Shown here in pieces: positions 13,796 to 26,080 of a stretch of DNA of 64,000 nt. Position 1 is the stretch's first letter. Every line of letters starts with the position of its first letter. A program made the position numbers and the translations under genes. The stretch comes from Syncephalis fuscata (taxonomy: Eukaryota; Zoopagomycota; Zoopagomycetes; Zoopagales; Piptocephalidaceae): NCBI GenBank assembly GCA_025786725.1, contig JAHLTZ010000035.1, positions 62,001 to 126,000 on the forward strand. Reading direction: 5' to 3'. The notes under the pieces were generated by a model that worked only from the letters and a program-made list of their open reading frames with translations, had not been told where the DNA came from and searched no databases.

Positions 13796-16552
13796 ATGTT
13801 GCCACAAAGATTGTCGGCTGTGGCTGGTCGTGTGGTACAGCCGCGTATTCAACGTGCTGTAATAGCAAGTATTCAAGCGGTTCACCAACATCGCGCGATT
13901 ACTGGTCTAGCCACAGGTAATAGAGATTTAATCGCAGTCAGACCACCAGGAAACCACAGACGAGATGTTCAACAACTGCCGCTACTAATACTAAAATACA
14001 AAGCTTTCAAGACAGTGAGTAATGGCTGGACTATTATTTAATAAATATTAATATAGAATACGCTATTTAAATAGCTGTTGCTATTCTGGATCACGATTTG
14101 ACTACAGACTTTATTACACCGTCTGCATTACCAGATACTTTGGAGGAGATTACCATTGAGGACTTGTTCGAGAAAGCAATTTTACCTTGGGAGCGACGCC
14201 ATGTAGGAGAATGGCTTATAATGCGATTCCAACTTCCTAAAAAAGGCGCTAATACGATGTTAATCGATGGATGGATTCATCGCTTTTGGGTAACTTTATG
14301 TTAATCTGTATTATATTCTACTTATATTGTTATTAGTGTTATGGATGTACAAAACAATTATTACATCTTGAAAGTTTATGGGAACGTGTACCAAAGTAAT
14401 CCAGGAAGATATACGTGCAAAGACTGCTTATATGTGTGCTAGATTGTGGAGTGGTGATTGTGCCACAGCAGAAGAGTTTTTATATACTGAATTCTTTCAA
14501 ACTGATCTATCATCATTTACACCGGAAAAGAGAGTAGAATATGCCAATATGTCACAACAATTGATTCGTGCACTCTCCTGGGAATATGCCGATCAGTACA
14601 ACTTTAAAGCAACTGCACGTATTGAATTACGGCGACAGTATTGGATCCAGCGTTATAGTCATTTGGACGGTTTAGGATCATGGGACAATAACGAGCCAAC
14701 CATTGTAATGCTACACTATTATTGCTCTCTTTTCCGCCACATGCTTACAAAGACAGTATTAAGCAAACGAGAGTTTCAAAACAATGAAATGCGTTTTAAT
14801 CAACTACTCGAAGATACAAGAAGAAATGCCAAGTTTCAACGAGAATTGGAATTTTATAACATTTTCCTTCGTTGTCAGAATGCACTGTCTCAATTAAGAG
14901 AGCGTTTAGGCATTTTCCCCGATTATTTAAATGCTGACAAAATATTGCGAGAAATGAAATCTGACGGTGTAACACCTAATCGATTTACATATCATTTATT
15001 AATGGAAGGTATTGTTTATTCTCAAATACCATTTCCAGAAAACTTTGATCGTGCCATGTCGATTGCACAACGTATGGATGTTGCTGGCGTAGATCAACGA
15101 GTATCACGCACTTACGAGCTATTAATACGAACATTTCCATTAAGCAACCATGCATATCAACATTCATCTAATTTTATTAAGCATAATTCTTCGCCATTGT
15201 TGAATACATCGACTACGACGACCAATGCAAATGATTCAAGTCTACCTACAGAGCGCAGGGTATGGCGCGTTTACTGTCGATTGAATCGCTTATGCTTGGT
15301 CATCATGAATTTGCTCATACTACGGCCACCATGTGTTCATTCTGGTATCGATTAGCGGCATTGGGTAGATTCAAGGATGTACAAGAGCGATGGGAACAGC
15401 TTTCTAGCGCTGGTGTTCAGTTTGAACGAATTCATTATGATACATTTTTACGTGTGGCCTGTCGACATCCAATGAGTGCATCTTATGCCTTGACAGTAAT
15501 ATTCCATCAAATGCAACGAGAGGTACCATCCATACCATTGGATAGTGGTTTATTACTTGGCTATCTTAACTGTTGTGTGCGTGTAGGCGATAGACACAAG
15601 GCTATACAAATGTTAGAGGCCATGCAACGTCGCATAAGCCCGATAGATGGTGTATCACGTATTCGGCCTCCAATTGTCGATGATCCTTTACAAATGGCTG
15701 ATCCATCAATGTCGCGCGACTGGAACAATTGTTTACGTCCATTGATATATCTGTGCAAACGCTTTGAATCGGAGCTAAGCATAAAGAAAACTGCCGGTAT
15801 TAAACAGCATAACACGGCTTTAAGTCGTCGTTTGCGATCGGCAAGCTATAACACAGATGATCAAATGGATCGTTTGCGTGAACTAACTAACAAGTTATTC
15901 TACCACCCATTAGTCCACGGGCATCGCCGTATCCAAGAGTACGCTACTATATTGATGTTGAACAGAATCTTGATGCAGCGGAAGCGACAATTATCCAACA
16001 TATTCAAGCATATGAAAGTGATGTATCTAACTCGATAGATATGCTTAGCTACGCGGTAGACAACATAGTCTCAACGAAAATGACAGCTTGAATGGATTTA
16101 ACGACGAGGATAAACCACGACCAAATACAAATCCTGCCTATTTTGTACAAGTATCACGTAGTTACGAAAAACTTGCTCGTAGTTACATGGAGATTGGCGA
16201 TTTAGGCAGTGCAAAACAAACACTGATTGATGTAATTAAGCATTATTTAAATTGCGCGCCTGGTCTAGTCCATTTAGCTCAAGGAAAACGACGTGGCCGT
16301 CCATTAATTCTGCCTGATTGGACATTACTCGGTGACTTTGCATTAAAGGCAAGCGATCCAACGGTGACAGAAGAAGAGACAGCACGTAAAGGAGAGAAAT
16401 ACGCTCGATGGGCACTGGCAGAAGCATTACCAGAATTTGAAAAGGCAGCAAAGCTTCGTGGCGACTTGAATCTACCAAATTTACCCTGGATCACTGAGGT
16501 AGAAAGCCGTCTTGGGCAACGAGCAGCACGTATGAACTCTATAACAAAATAA
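13796..16552 (+). CDS. Pentatricopeptide-repeat (PPR) protein, probably mitochondrial
   Basis: The start MLPQRLSAVAGRVVQPRIQR is rich in Arg, Ser and Ala with no acids, a good mitochondrial presequence. PPR-like helical pairs follow, for example LREMKSDGVTPNRFTYHLLM (about 14948-15004) and a region with YALTVIFHQMQREV and AIQMLEAMQRR. The C-terminal part (16088-16552) has TPR/PPR-like helices and ends RLGQRAARMNSITK. PPR proteins of this kind bind organellar RNA in mitochondrial expression. An intron lies at about 14290-14337; N-terminal splicing near 13917-14075 is uncertain. The frame breaks at about 14395, between 15180 and 15250, near 15930 and near 16065. Each break is repaired by one missing base. 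That could be assembly error or a decaying gene. Protein quality on both sides of each break is good, so I call one gene. Confidence 0.6.
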
Positions 16553-16928
16553 AATATTTGATTTGTGTTTTTTATCTTATCTATTTGTGATAATTAAGTA
16601 ATACAAGTGCATAAAGTTGCTTATTATTGCAAACTACTGCTGTTACAGTTGTATAACACTACAGAAAGGTAAAATGAGATTATAAATTAATAATGCTATG
16701 AAGATTACGCTAAATTTTGTAATAAAACACGTGAAAACATACATACATAATCAACAAGCCACCCATTATCAGTCTTTATTATAAACATCTACCAATAAAG
16801 TATTTAATAAACGATATGTTTTTGGTTTTAAAATTCATTCTGTAAAAATTAATAAAAAGACTTTTTATTACATATGTCCCCTATTGCCTTTGACATTAAT
16901 TATGGCGCAGAACAACAACGTAATTTAG
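16553..16928. other. AT-rich convergent spacer
   Basis: It lies between the ends of the PPR gene (+) and the F-box gene (-). AT-rich, no gene or repeat identified. Confidence 0.4.
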
Positions 16929-18553
16929 TTAATCCAATTTAGGTATAAAGCTTGTAATAAGTGTCATCTTCTTATTCGCTAATAGTATGTGACCAAATGC
17001 AAATTTACAAAATTTTACCTTTGCTATTGGAAATGGATAGACGTTCACATCGCCTGTTACAGCATCAATAATAAGGTATTGGTTAGTGAAGTAATCATAG
17101 CTAAAAAGCTTCGTGCTAATAAGATGCTCAAAGCGCCAAATATTTCATATATATTTATCATATTAATGTCGCGCAAAATCTCTCCATTCAATAGTGAAAT
17201 AACAATCATCGATAAGTAGTCGGTTGAATATAATACAGCCAAATTATGTACTGAAATTAAAAACAATTTTTCAGGGTAATCTGCTGGATATTTACGTTCA
17301 AAAAAAGTTCCTTTGCTTAAAGATACTACTCTAATGAAGCACTGCGAACTTTCTACATTACCATTTGAAGCTTCATCGGTTAGGCTATTGTCATTCGAAG
17401 CCTCATTGGTTAGCCAAAAACTGCTATGGATTAATATGCGATCGTTGTCAATTGAATGAAATTCTGAATCCAAGATTTTTGCATGATTGGGGAACTTTAT
17501 ATGATCTGAAGCAATCATAATTGTTTGCACTTTATCACCATCGATTATTGTCGAGTCTGTGTCAGGCGTAAATAGCACACGGATTATTTGATAAGCAAGT
17601 TTGTACTTATTACTACGGTATTGTATGAGTATTATCCCATTGCTGTCAGATGCGTGTATTCTATTATGATAGGAGTTGCCACCATCTTGAAGGATAATAG
17701 ATTGAGGTTTACCTGATTGCGTTACTGAAAAAACGCTATGTACTAGTCGAGTATAGTAAGATGGTTGCAAATTATTGGATAAACTAATATTTTTTGAGCT
17801 GGGAAACACTAAAGATGCACCTATAATCCTGTCGTCCCAGTAATCAGCAACATCGATAGAATGCAGTAGTTGGCAACTATTTGCATTCCATATCTGAAGT
17901 CTATTGATGGAATCTTTGTAGTACTCTAGACGTATAATTATTCATATATCTTCATCAATGTTATTTACTTGTTGACATTGATAAAATGCTATGTTTTTTA
18001 TCATTTTTAAACAGTCTTTACCCAATTTTAATTGACGATTTTTAACTGTATTATTTGTCAAAATTTCAATTAAATCAACAGAAGGATTATAACGATCTGC
18101 TATTGCAATCCATCCAGGATAACTTGCGGTGATTGTGTTGCGTCCAGTACCTGAATTTATTATGTTATCTATCATAGTGGATTTTATAGAAATGATTGAT
18201 GTTGACTTGTTATTTTGCCAATTTATGCCCAAGTTGATACGCTGACTATATAGTTGAAACCAAGTCAATTTTGATGTAGTTTTATTTTCCATATTAGCTG
18301 CTGATTCTGTTATTCTTGGTTTTTGTGTTAACTGCCATTGTAACCAGTCAACATCGGTATTAATATTACGAGGAAAACGTTGTTGATACAATATCTTCCA
18401 AAATCCGTTACATTTGATAATATAATTATACAACAATTTACAAGTGCGTGCCAAAGCAATAGTCTCAGTTATTTCACTAAATTGCGCTATATAATAAACT
18501 ATCTCAACAACTACAAATATATTTGGCAGCGTATTGTTATTCTGTGTCGGCAT
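16929..18553 (-). pseudogene. F-box protein gene, damaged
   Basis: From ATG at 18553 the frame encodes MPTQNNNTLPNIFVV followed by an F-box-like block (EIVYYIAQFSEITETIALAR, CKLLYNYI, FWKILYQQRFP), as in substrate adaptors of SCF ubiquitin ligases. A TGA at 17942-17944 interrupts it. The same frame then continues for 295 codons with beta-propeller-like text (RLQIWNANSCQLLHSIDVAD). At about 17105, beside a run of five T, the frame must shift to keep coding (NQYLIIDAVTGDVNVYPFP), ending at 16929. The family's usual layout, F-box plus C-terminal propeller, fits. No intron is needed. The nonsense codon is a substitution, and the frameshift is of the insertion type, unlike the deletions seen elsewhere in the window, so this gene may be genuinely broken. 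Alternative: TGA readthrough. Confidence 0.55.
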
Positions 18554-18753
18554 GATGGAAATAGAAACAAGCAAGCAAAGTACTTGGTTGTAGTAAAAGA
18601 GGCCTTTGAGCTAAACGGAATGACGTATTCAATTGTAAATAAACAAGACTAAATATTTTAATAATGACAATTACTTTATTTGTACAATAATTCAAATTTT
18701 ATATGCATTTTTAGTCTAATTCAATATTTATTTATTTTAAATGTTGGTATAAT

Positions 18754-21410
18754 TTATAATACAGTGTGTTGATTGGTTATATTAATTGCTAATCAGCTTA
18801 TTCTTTATTAGTCGTTATTATCACAGTTTAGCTATAATGAACTGAGTAGGTTGCATGACACTAGTAGAAATAAAACGAAACTTGGAACTAGTAACAGATT
18901 TTATCAAGCAAATAAAGCTATCGTTTTATAGTAATCATAGCTAACAATAGAGTCTGAATAATCTATAGCATTTTGCTATTAAAGCGGCCTATCAACTCAT
19001 GTATGTGCTCTTGACAAATTATCCAATACCATGATGTATTTCTTAACCACTTTACTGTAGCACTATAGCCATAGTATTGGAATGTTAAAAATCAATGGTA
19101 TTTTAATATGGTCGCATCATCATCGACTTGAACCATTGCGAATCAAATGCTCAAACTGCTACTATATCATTTTTTGTCTATTTATGCTGGACATGCTTAA
19201 TATGTGGCTTTAAAAACGCTTCTTTTTCTTTATTGTGTTCATGTATTTATTGATATATTTTAATTATATGCTACAATCTATGTAAACAGCGCACCGTTCG
19301 TAATCCAGTTTCTAGCAATGATCGAATAAATTCTGTAACTTTTGATATTGGCGTTTGAAGAATGGAGACTACACAAAATGGCATTGCTATAACGGGCTAC
19401 ATCCTTTATCATGCCCCCAATACATTTATAGACATAAAAATGCTACTTTAAAACATCTGAAATTTCAGGAACTGTATTGAGATGCGGAGATTAGTTGTTT
19501 ACGGTTTATTCCATGTGCTCGTTTCACGTTTTCCATACAAAAATATATTCCATATTTGTCCAATCTTATAGTAAATACATCGGCTATTGCATGATATATT
19601 TTGCTATAAATGCCTGCATTTTCAGCATATTTATTTGTGTAATCATCACATCGTACTTTTTCCTCACGTACTAGCCTCATAGAAAGTACAGCCTTTTATT
19701 CGACGACTGAACTTGACATAGCTATGTTTACGATAAAGTCATTCTTGCTATCACCACTACTGCATTCATGCTAGTATCGGTTACTCAGGTCACACCTGCT
19801 AATGGCATGCCAGGTTTATTCAGTTCCGAGCCCGAACCCATCAGCAAGTATCTACTCCAGTTTATCTGTATTATTTACTAACATTACTATTCATGTAGAA
19901 TTTATGGATTTTACAGAAGATGATTTAAACAACCTATTTATCACGCATAGTATAAAGCTCAGCGGACAAGAATCTGATATAACGGTGTACGCTATATTGA
20001 CGGAACACAACGTAATGATCCCATTCGACTTGTATGTTCATCAAGTCCAAATACAAATACAAAAATTACGCCATGCAATTATACGGGGCAAGTGTTATAT
20101 AGCAATAACATGCAAACACTAACAAATATAGCCAATCACAGGATTTATGGGGCTCAATTTTAACACATAATATTGACTATAAATATGAAATTGTGTTGCC
20201 TAAAGAGCGACTTACATTACCTAGAGGCAATACATGTTATGTTTTACCCCGAATTAAATGTACAGCAACATACAAAATTGATTCTCAAATCACTAAAGGG
20301 TATGTAGATTCTAATGGCTATTGCCTTACATTATACGAATCATTCTAAATTTTCAATTAGTCTCTTAGTGGATGACATAAGATATCGAGTCAATATGTGG
20401 AGAAGAGTTGGAGAAGGTAAAGGCTTGAACTGTATATACATTGTAAACTAAACTATGATTAGGACTAGAGATCCTAAAAAAAGCGGGATGGTATGCCCAC
20501 AGGGACATTGAGAGTAAGTAAAGTAGACTGCTGTTTACTGGTGTTTGTATTAAATATGTCATTAGACATTTGCATCGTTGAAACAGGAAAGGGCTATAAT
20601 TTATACTTTGTCAACTTTGATCGTGCTATCCCAGTAGGCAAAAATATTATTAATGTTAAAGACACAAATCAAGTTATTTTGCGTCAAGTTTTCTATACAC
20701 TCAAGAAATATTTACAAGTCGGGTTTATAAATGCGTTTAAAGATCGTTATAATTCGAATATAACATGGAGATACAATTGGCGTGCAATGCGTGCAGAGGA
20801 AGCGATTTCGCAATTGCAGGCTTTGGGCGGGCACCGTGACCTTCTACATCCACTTGACAATCTGCTATTAACTAAAGATGATAAATAACGAGTTTTACAA
20901 ATAATCAATATTTACTTAAATAAAACAACGATATGTTATGACTCAATTGATGCAGCTGTGCACTATTACTTGATATTGCCTATTTGTTTATTGAATAATA
21001 ACATTGCATGACCATTGTAAAATGTAGTTTAGCATGATTGAAGTAGCAAACAATCAGTAACTATAAACCAAGCTGGTCAACAATTTGGTACATATATTGT
21101 GTATTTCAATCTACCTGGTTTTTTCTATTATGTTCTGGCTGATTAATATTGTTTGATAATAAACTGCTCCTATTTATAATTTATTATTATGATGTAGTTA
21201 TAGTAAACTGAATAGCATGTATAACAGTAAGTAGAAACAAGATAAATTAGAAGCTAGCAGTTGATATTGATATTGAATAAAGCTATCATTAATAGTAAAC
21301 ATAACTAATAATATAACTTGAGTGTCTTGTAATATTTTATCATTAACACAACATGTTAGTTCATATAACTGCTCATATGCTCGCAACTAACAAGTAATTA
21401 CCATTATATT
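18754..21410 (+). repeat. Copy 1 of a 2.65-kb direct segmental duplication
   Basis: This stretch matches 49538-52192 in the same orientation at about 98% by eye, with scattered substitutions and many 1-base indels. It covers about 970 bases of noncoding DNA, a secreted kinase-like gene and about 520 bases downstream. I see no terminal repeats, target-site duplication or transposase, so it looks like a segmental copy rather than a self-mobile element. Confidence 0.92.
19724..20888 (+). CDS. Predicted secreted kinase-like protein, copy 1 (frames damaged)
   Basis: The first codons resemble the signal peptide that is intact in copy 2 (MFTMKSILAITTTAFML), but one base is missing at about 19737. 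Later exons are clear. One ends at the GTATGT near 20300; the next (20365-20416) encodes LLVDDIRYRVNMWRRVGEG; then GLEILKKAGWYAHRDIEN, with catalytic-loop HRD and Asn. Intron 20508-20568 splits the Asn codon, and ICIVETGKGYNLYFVNFDRA follows, with a DFG-like NFD. About 80 further residues end at 20888. HRD Asp and Asn are present, but the DFG Asp is replaced by Asn, so activity is doubtful. Other missing bases lie at about 19979 and, shared with copy 2, at about 20143. Function unknown; secretion inferred from the signal peptide. Confidence 0.55.
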
Positions 21411-21699
21411 TCTGTAATAGACGTTTGTTACTAGTAATCAGTACTAATATCCAATCTGTGCATTATTTTTGCAATCAATCCCTTGCGATTTTAACAAATT
21501 ATTTAACTACATGGTGTATTCTTAATCGCACTTTAACAAGATAGTAACTACATTATCAGGATAATAGCATTGCTATTTATTATCATTAATCAAATATTAA
21601 TATTATTTCATTAATTCTGGGTCACTTCGCTGATCGTTACATCTATTTAACTAAAAATCATTATTAAGGTCAATGATGTTTTTGGTGTGCCTGAGAATC
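21411..21699. other. AT-rich spacer after duplication copy 1
   Basis: No gene, repeat or RNA recognised between the end of the duplicated block and the His-rich protein gene. Confidence 0.4.
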
Positions 21700-22103
21700 T
21701 TATGTCATGGCAAGAGTACCAGGTATGGCAGGAGTTCCAGGTATAACAGAAGTACCGGGAGTACCGGAGTACCGGAAATGGCAGGAGTGCCAGGTTTACC
21801 AGGATAATAATGGTGATGGTGATGGCGCTTATGCTTAACTCCGTGGATTATTTCGACAGTAGTATATGTGTAGCTAATGTTTGGTTTACGGGGTTTGTGG
21901 GGCTTATGATGGTACTTGTGCTTAACTCCATTGATTATTTCAGTAGTAGTAATAGTAGTATATGTGTAGCTAATCTCTCCATTCGTATGCTTCCCCCGAG
22001 GTTTCACTGCTTTACGAATAATTCGTGGTTTGGCATAAGCGGTATTTAAACTGGTAGTTAAAACCAAGGCAATAGCACAAATAGCGACAACAGAAAACTT
22101 CAT
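21700..22103 (-). CDS. Predicted secreted His-rich repeat protein
   Basis: ATG at 22103 starts a clear signal peptide (MKFSVVAICAIALVLTTSLN, then TAYA|KPRI). The mature part carries two copies of a unit: ISYTYTT...EIINGVKHKYHHK and ISYTYTTVEIIHGVKHKRHH, the second followed by a His run and YYPGKPGTPAISGTP. In the given frame the tail turns into Leu/Val-rich text ending at 21705. Adding one base at about 21767 instead continues Gly-Thr-Pro repeats to a stop at 21700-21702, so a base is probably missing in the repeated AGTACCGGG unit. The His clusters suggest metal binding and the tail looks like a cell-wall or matrix linker; both are inference. No homologue recognised. No intron needed. Confidence 0.65.
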
Positions 22104-22933
22104 GGTGATTAAATTGGTACAATAAACAAATGGTGTCTGAAATAGTTGGCAAAACAAAGATACAGTATAAAGAATTTTATCAACACTTCAAGCATGCTGT
22201 ATTTAAGTTTAAGGTAAATGATAGCTATGCTATGTCATAGTTTACAATATAGCTATTTAGTTTGAACATGTGACAATCATGTGCATTTTGTCTTCCATAT
22301 GCTTGTGTCCGCGTGTTTGGATTACATGGTCTGCTTTAAAGCTATTTACAAATACGTCATCAGCTGTATCTTAGTTAAATGGCCATGCGATAGCTAACAT
22401 AAAATCCATTTATGTGATATATTGTGATTAATCACAGTGTGTATTTACAGTTGTGCATTGGTGTTTTAACCATACCGATAGATAACGTCAAATGCTTGAA
22501 TGGCCATCAGCTAATCTATAGCTGCATAGTATCGATTCTGCTTTACTAAAATACTTGAATCATCGGAATTGTGCATTAAATAACCATAGAATAGTTTTGT
22601 CACTTAATTTTGTTTTAAACGGTGATCTACATCATGTGGATTGATTGTGCTACACACGACTAATCAGAATAGCCGATTGTGTTACCAAACATTAACATTT
22701 GGCATCACATTTTATAAAGTCTAGCTTTATTCACTTATTTGGATATTAACTGAATTGATTATTACTGATCTATCGTTTAGTGTGGTATACACATTAAAAA
22801 CAACATAATCATACTGCTAATGAGACACTATTCAACACTAATTGGTTAAAAATAACAATATATTAAAGTACAATACATAATAAACTGGATTCATCATTGT
22901 ATCGATCTAGATAGTTGTAACAGCCAATGATGA
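22104..22933. other. AT-rich intergenic region
   Basis: About 830 bases between the His-rich protein gene and the 3' end of MLH1. No coding frame, RNA or repeat recognised. Confidence 0.45.
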
Positions 22934-25770
22934 TTAACATCGTTCGAAAATACGATAGAGATCGGGTAAATGAGCGACTTGAACAATACAACGTTGTTCT
23001 ACTAGTGAGGCAGGTATCATAGTGGATGTTTTGAAGGCAGGTAGCACTAAATGCTCCACAACAGATCGATATCGTTCCTTTGCTGGAAGATGATCCTCGT
23101 CAGGCAATGCACAATATGGTGGTGGAGTTAAAGCGTATAGAATGGCCAATTCTCGGGATATATCATCCAGGCATGGCTTTTCTGCCGTCCAATCAACCTA
23201 TCATTTATGTTAATTATAGTTATTGTTTAAATGTTCTTTGCTTACTTCTGATCCCAATCGAAGAAGAAAAGCTGGTAATTTATATAATTCTGGCGTATAT
23301 CCACGTAAATTAATGGCAGTGATAGTAGTTCACCATTAGCGTTAATTTCTAGTGTAAAATATTCCAACAACATAGCACGACGTTCTATTAATAATTCGGT
23401 AACATCATCTGCAATTTCCTCGGTGTACGTAGCTGACTAGCATCTATGTAGTTCATTTCATGTTTTACCGCTAACTGCACTAATTCACGGATGTTTGCGG
23501 TGCAGATAGCCGAATACGACCAAGATTACAAAATTCTCGTAACATTGCCTGATAAAAGAAAGATTGACTGAATACAATTAGAATGTAGTTAATAACTTAT
23601 TTAATTTTAATTACCTAATACGATTTAATTCCATAATATAAAGCCGTGTATCGTGTTGTATTAAAATACGCTCATCATCCACAAATCCGACAAAAATATG
23701 TCCCGTAATAATATTTGTTAAGCCTTTAATGCTATTATTAGTATTATTAGTATCAATTTATACTACTTACCACTATGCATCTGTTTTTGTACTTCCTCGC
23801 GTAATTCTAATACACTAAGAAGTCGTACTTCTGTTCGTGGTCGTTTTGCCGGTCTATACTTGCTATTAGTTACATTCTTTTAATAATAGCCCATTTTACC
23901 GTTGATTATCCGTTACAGCTGTATCTCTTGGTAAATGCTTAATCGTTTCTACTTCTCGTTTATCAAAAGTAGTATCTTTAACTGTCACTTTATCGCTTTC
24001 TTTTTCAGCTGTAACATCTTCCATTTCACTTTCTATCGTGGTCTTTTCTATGTCTTCAAAACTATTGATAGGCGAACTCATCGAAGTGGCTCGATAGAAT
24101 TGTTTTATGGTTTGAGATTGACTATCTGTCCGTACCAAATGTGGATCCCGTATTTTTTCACCATGTCCAGCTGTATTAACTATTCATTATTAGATATAGA
24201 TATGTATTTGTCTAGCATTATCTCTACCTGTGATCTGTCCTTGTTTTATAGGTGTCACTATAACTGGCAGTAATGTCTAACAATACATTAGTAAAATATT
24301 AACTATTTAATACATTCACTTACTTGAGTTAAAAATGTACGTGATTTATTGACGGCATTCAATGCAACATTTAATTGATCCACTACAAATGTTGCTACAG
24401 CTTCTTCGTGCAAAAAATGAACCTATATATATATTATTGTATATTAATCTATGTATCTTATTTATTAATTGTTATTATACTGACCTCTTGCTTTGTTGGG
24501 TGAACATTGACATCAACATGATTCCTGGTAATATCAATGATAAATAAACAAATGGCTTTCCGCCTTTTGGTAAAAAATCTTGATAAACCGTTTCTACTGC
24601 TCGTTTTAATGCTGAACACTCTACTGATCGATCTACGTTTATTGCGTTATATTTAATATTTGGCGACAATAACATCAATCTACTTACTATTGATAAATAA
24701 CAGAAACACAAGTTTACGTTGAGAAAAGTTTGCATTGGTAATATGGCCGGTCAATTGAGCATTTAATGCATCATCTTTACCGTCTACTTCAGTTATTTCA
24801 CTAGCTACTGAATTGCCGTAAATATGTCTGATACAATCTACAGGCGTATAATTATTCATGGTTTGCAAGTCAGATCGATTTTGACCATGCTATTAGTTGT
24901 ATATTAGTGTTATTCAATATTATGTATCGCTAGTTACCTTTTTTATTGAAATACTAACTCCAGCATTATGGATAGCATAGTGTTGAGCAACTGTTAGTAG
25001 ACGATGATATTCATCAGAAGGTGAGCGTAATGCACGTCTACGAGTAGGCATGGTGTAGAACAAATCCTCTACCTAGTTGGTTGATTATTTAATATTGATT
25101 ATTTAATATATTACAGTATTAAGATAAACTTACAATTATACTGGTGCCATCATTGCCCGAACAAGGCTTAACTTCAGAATCGCTGGCATCTTTAGATACA
25201 AGTTTGCCATCTTTATATACTCCTCTAATCATTAAAATTAATACTATATATAATAATGTATATATAGTGCCATACTTAAAGGCACAGGCAGCATCTTTAG
25301 TCTTTGAAATAATGGTTACATGTGCCACATGGCTAATACTCGCTAATGCTTCTCCACGAAATCCAAATGTATTAATGCTGGTTAAATCTTCATAAGTACG
25401 TAGTTTACTGGTGCTAAATCGTTGACATGCCAATGCCATATCATCTCGCTATGTAAAGTAAATTGAGTTATCGTTTATCAGTAGCACTGATTACCTACTT
25501 GAATACCATGACCATCGTCTTGAATCTGTAAGAGTTTTAAACCACCTTCTTTAACGTTTACACGTATATTACGTGAACCAGCATCTAGTGCATTTTCGAG
25601 CAATTCTTTAAACGCATTAGCTGGTCGTTGTATAACCTAGATATACGTAATATATAATTGCATTAATAAGAGTAATCAATATTCTATATAAATCTTGTTT
25701 ATAATACCTCTCCAGCAGCAATCCTATTAACTACAGATACATCAAGTTGTTCTATTCTTGGCGTAGACAT
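22934..25770 (-). CDS. MLH1: DNA mismatch repair protein MLH1
   Basis: MutL-family GHKL ATPase that pairs with PMS1/PMS2-type partners to act after MutS mismatch recognition. Start at 25770: [20 protein letters not shown], then [20 protein letters not shown] (motif I with the catalytic Glu), a DDGHGIQ nucleotide-binding motif, [36 protein letters not shown] (motif III). The C-terminal dimerisation domain is recognisable and the protein ends DLYRIFERC, the FERC tail that is diagnostic for MLH1 and completes the partner's endonuclease site in the yeast enzyme. About 12 short introns. The linker region (about 23400-24300) is poorly conserved, as usual. Head-to-head with beta-COP, 310 bases between the two starts. 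Confidence 0.9.
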
Positions 25771-26080
25771 TGTATATAGCTTACAACAAGTAAATTGACC
25801 GTAAAAAAGAAATAGCGCATATATTACACGTGTCCAAACTATCGCGTCTTCCAATGTGTTTATTTAATTCATTTTGACTCGAATCGAGTTGAAATACGTC
25901 AATCAACGCGATGTTTTGTCGAATGTTGATTCGTCAATCAATCCAGGTCAATTACACCCATCCGCTCTCTCTCTCTCGCTTGCCAATGGTTCTACTTGTA
26001 TCCTTCTATAACACTATTACCGCTCCTCTATACTCTACATCATTCTTTGATAAACGCTACTGGTCTTTCTAAAGATTACC
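25771..26080. promoter_or_regulatory. Bidirectional promoter region of MLH1 and beta-COP
   Basis: 310 bases between divergent start codons. A CTCTCTCTCTCG tract occurs at about 25967-25978. No defined element assigned. Confidence 0.45.

Noticed and set aside
17942-17944. TGA as a reassigned sense codon
   Set aside because: TEN1 ends at a TGA at the expected place, and no other gene in the window needs TGA as sense.
18754-21410. Calling the duplicated block a transposon or retroelement
   Set aside because: No terminal repeats, target-site duplications, transposase, integrase or reverse transcriptase text is visible; the only coding content is kinase-like.
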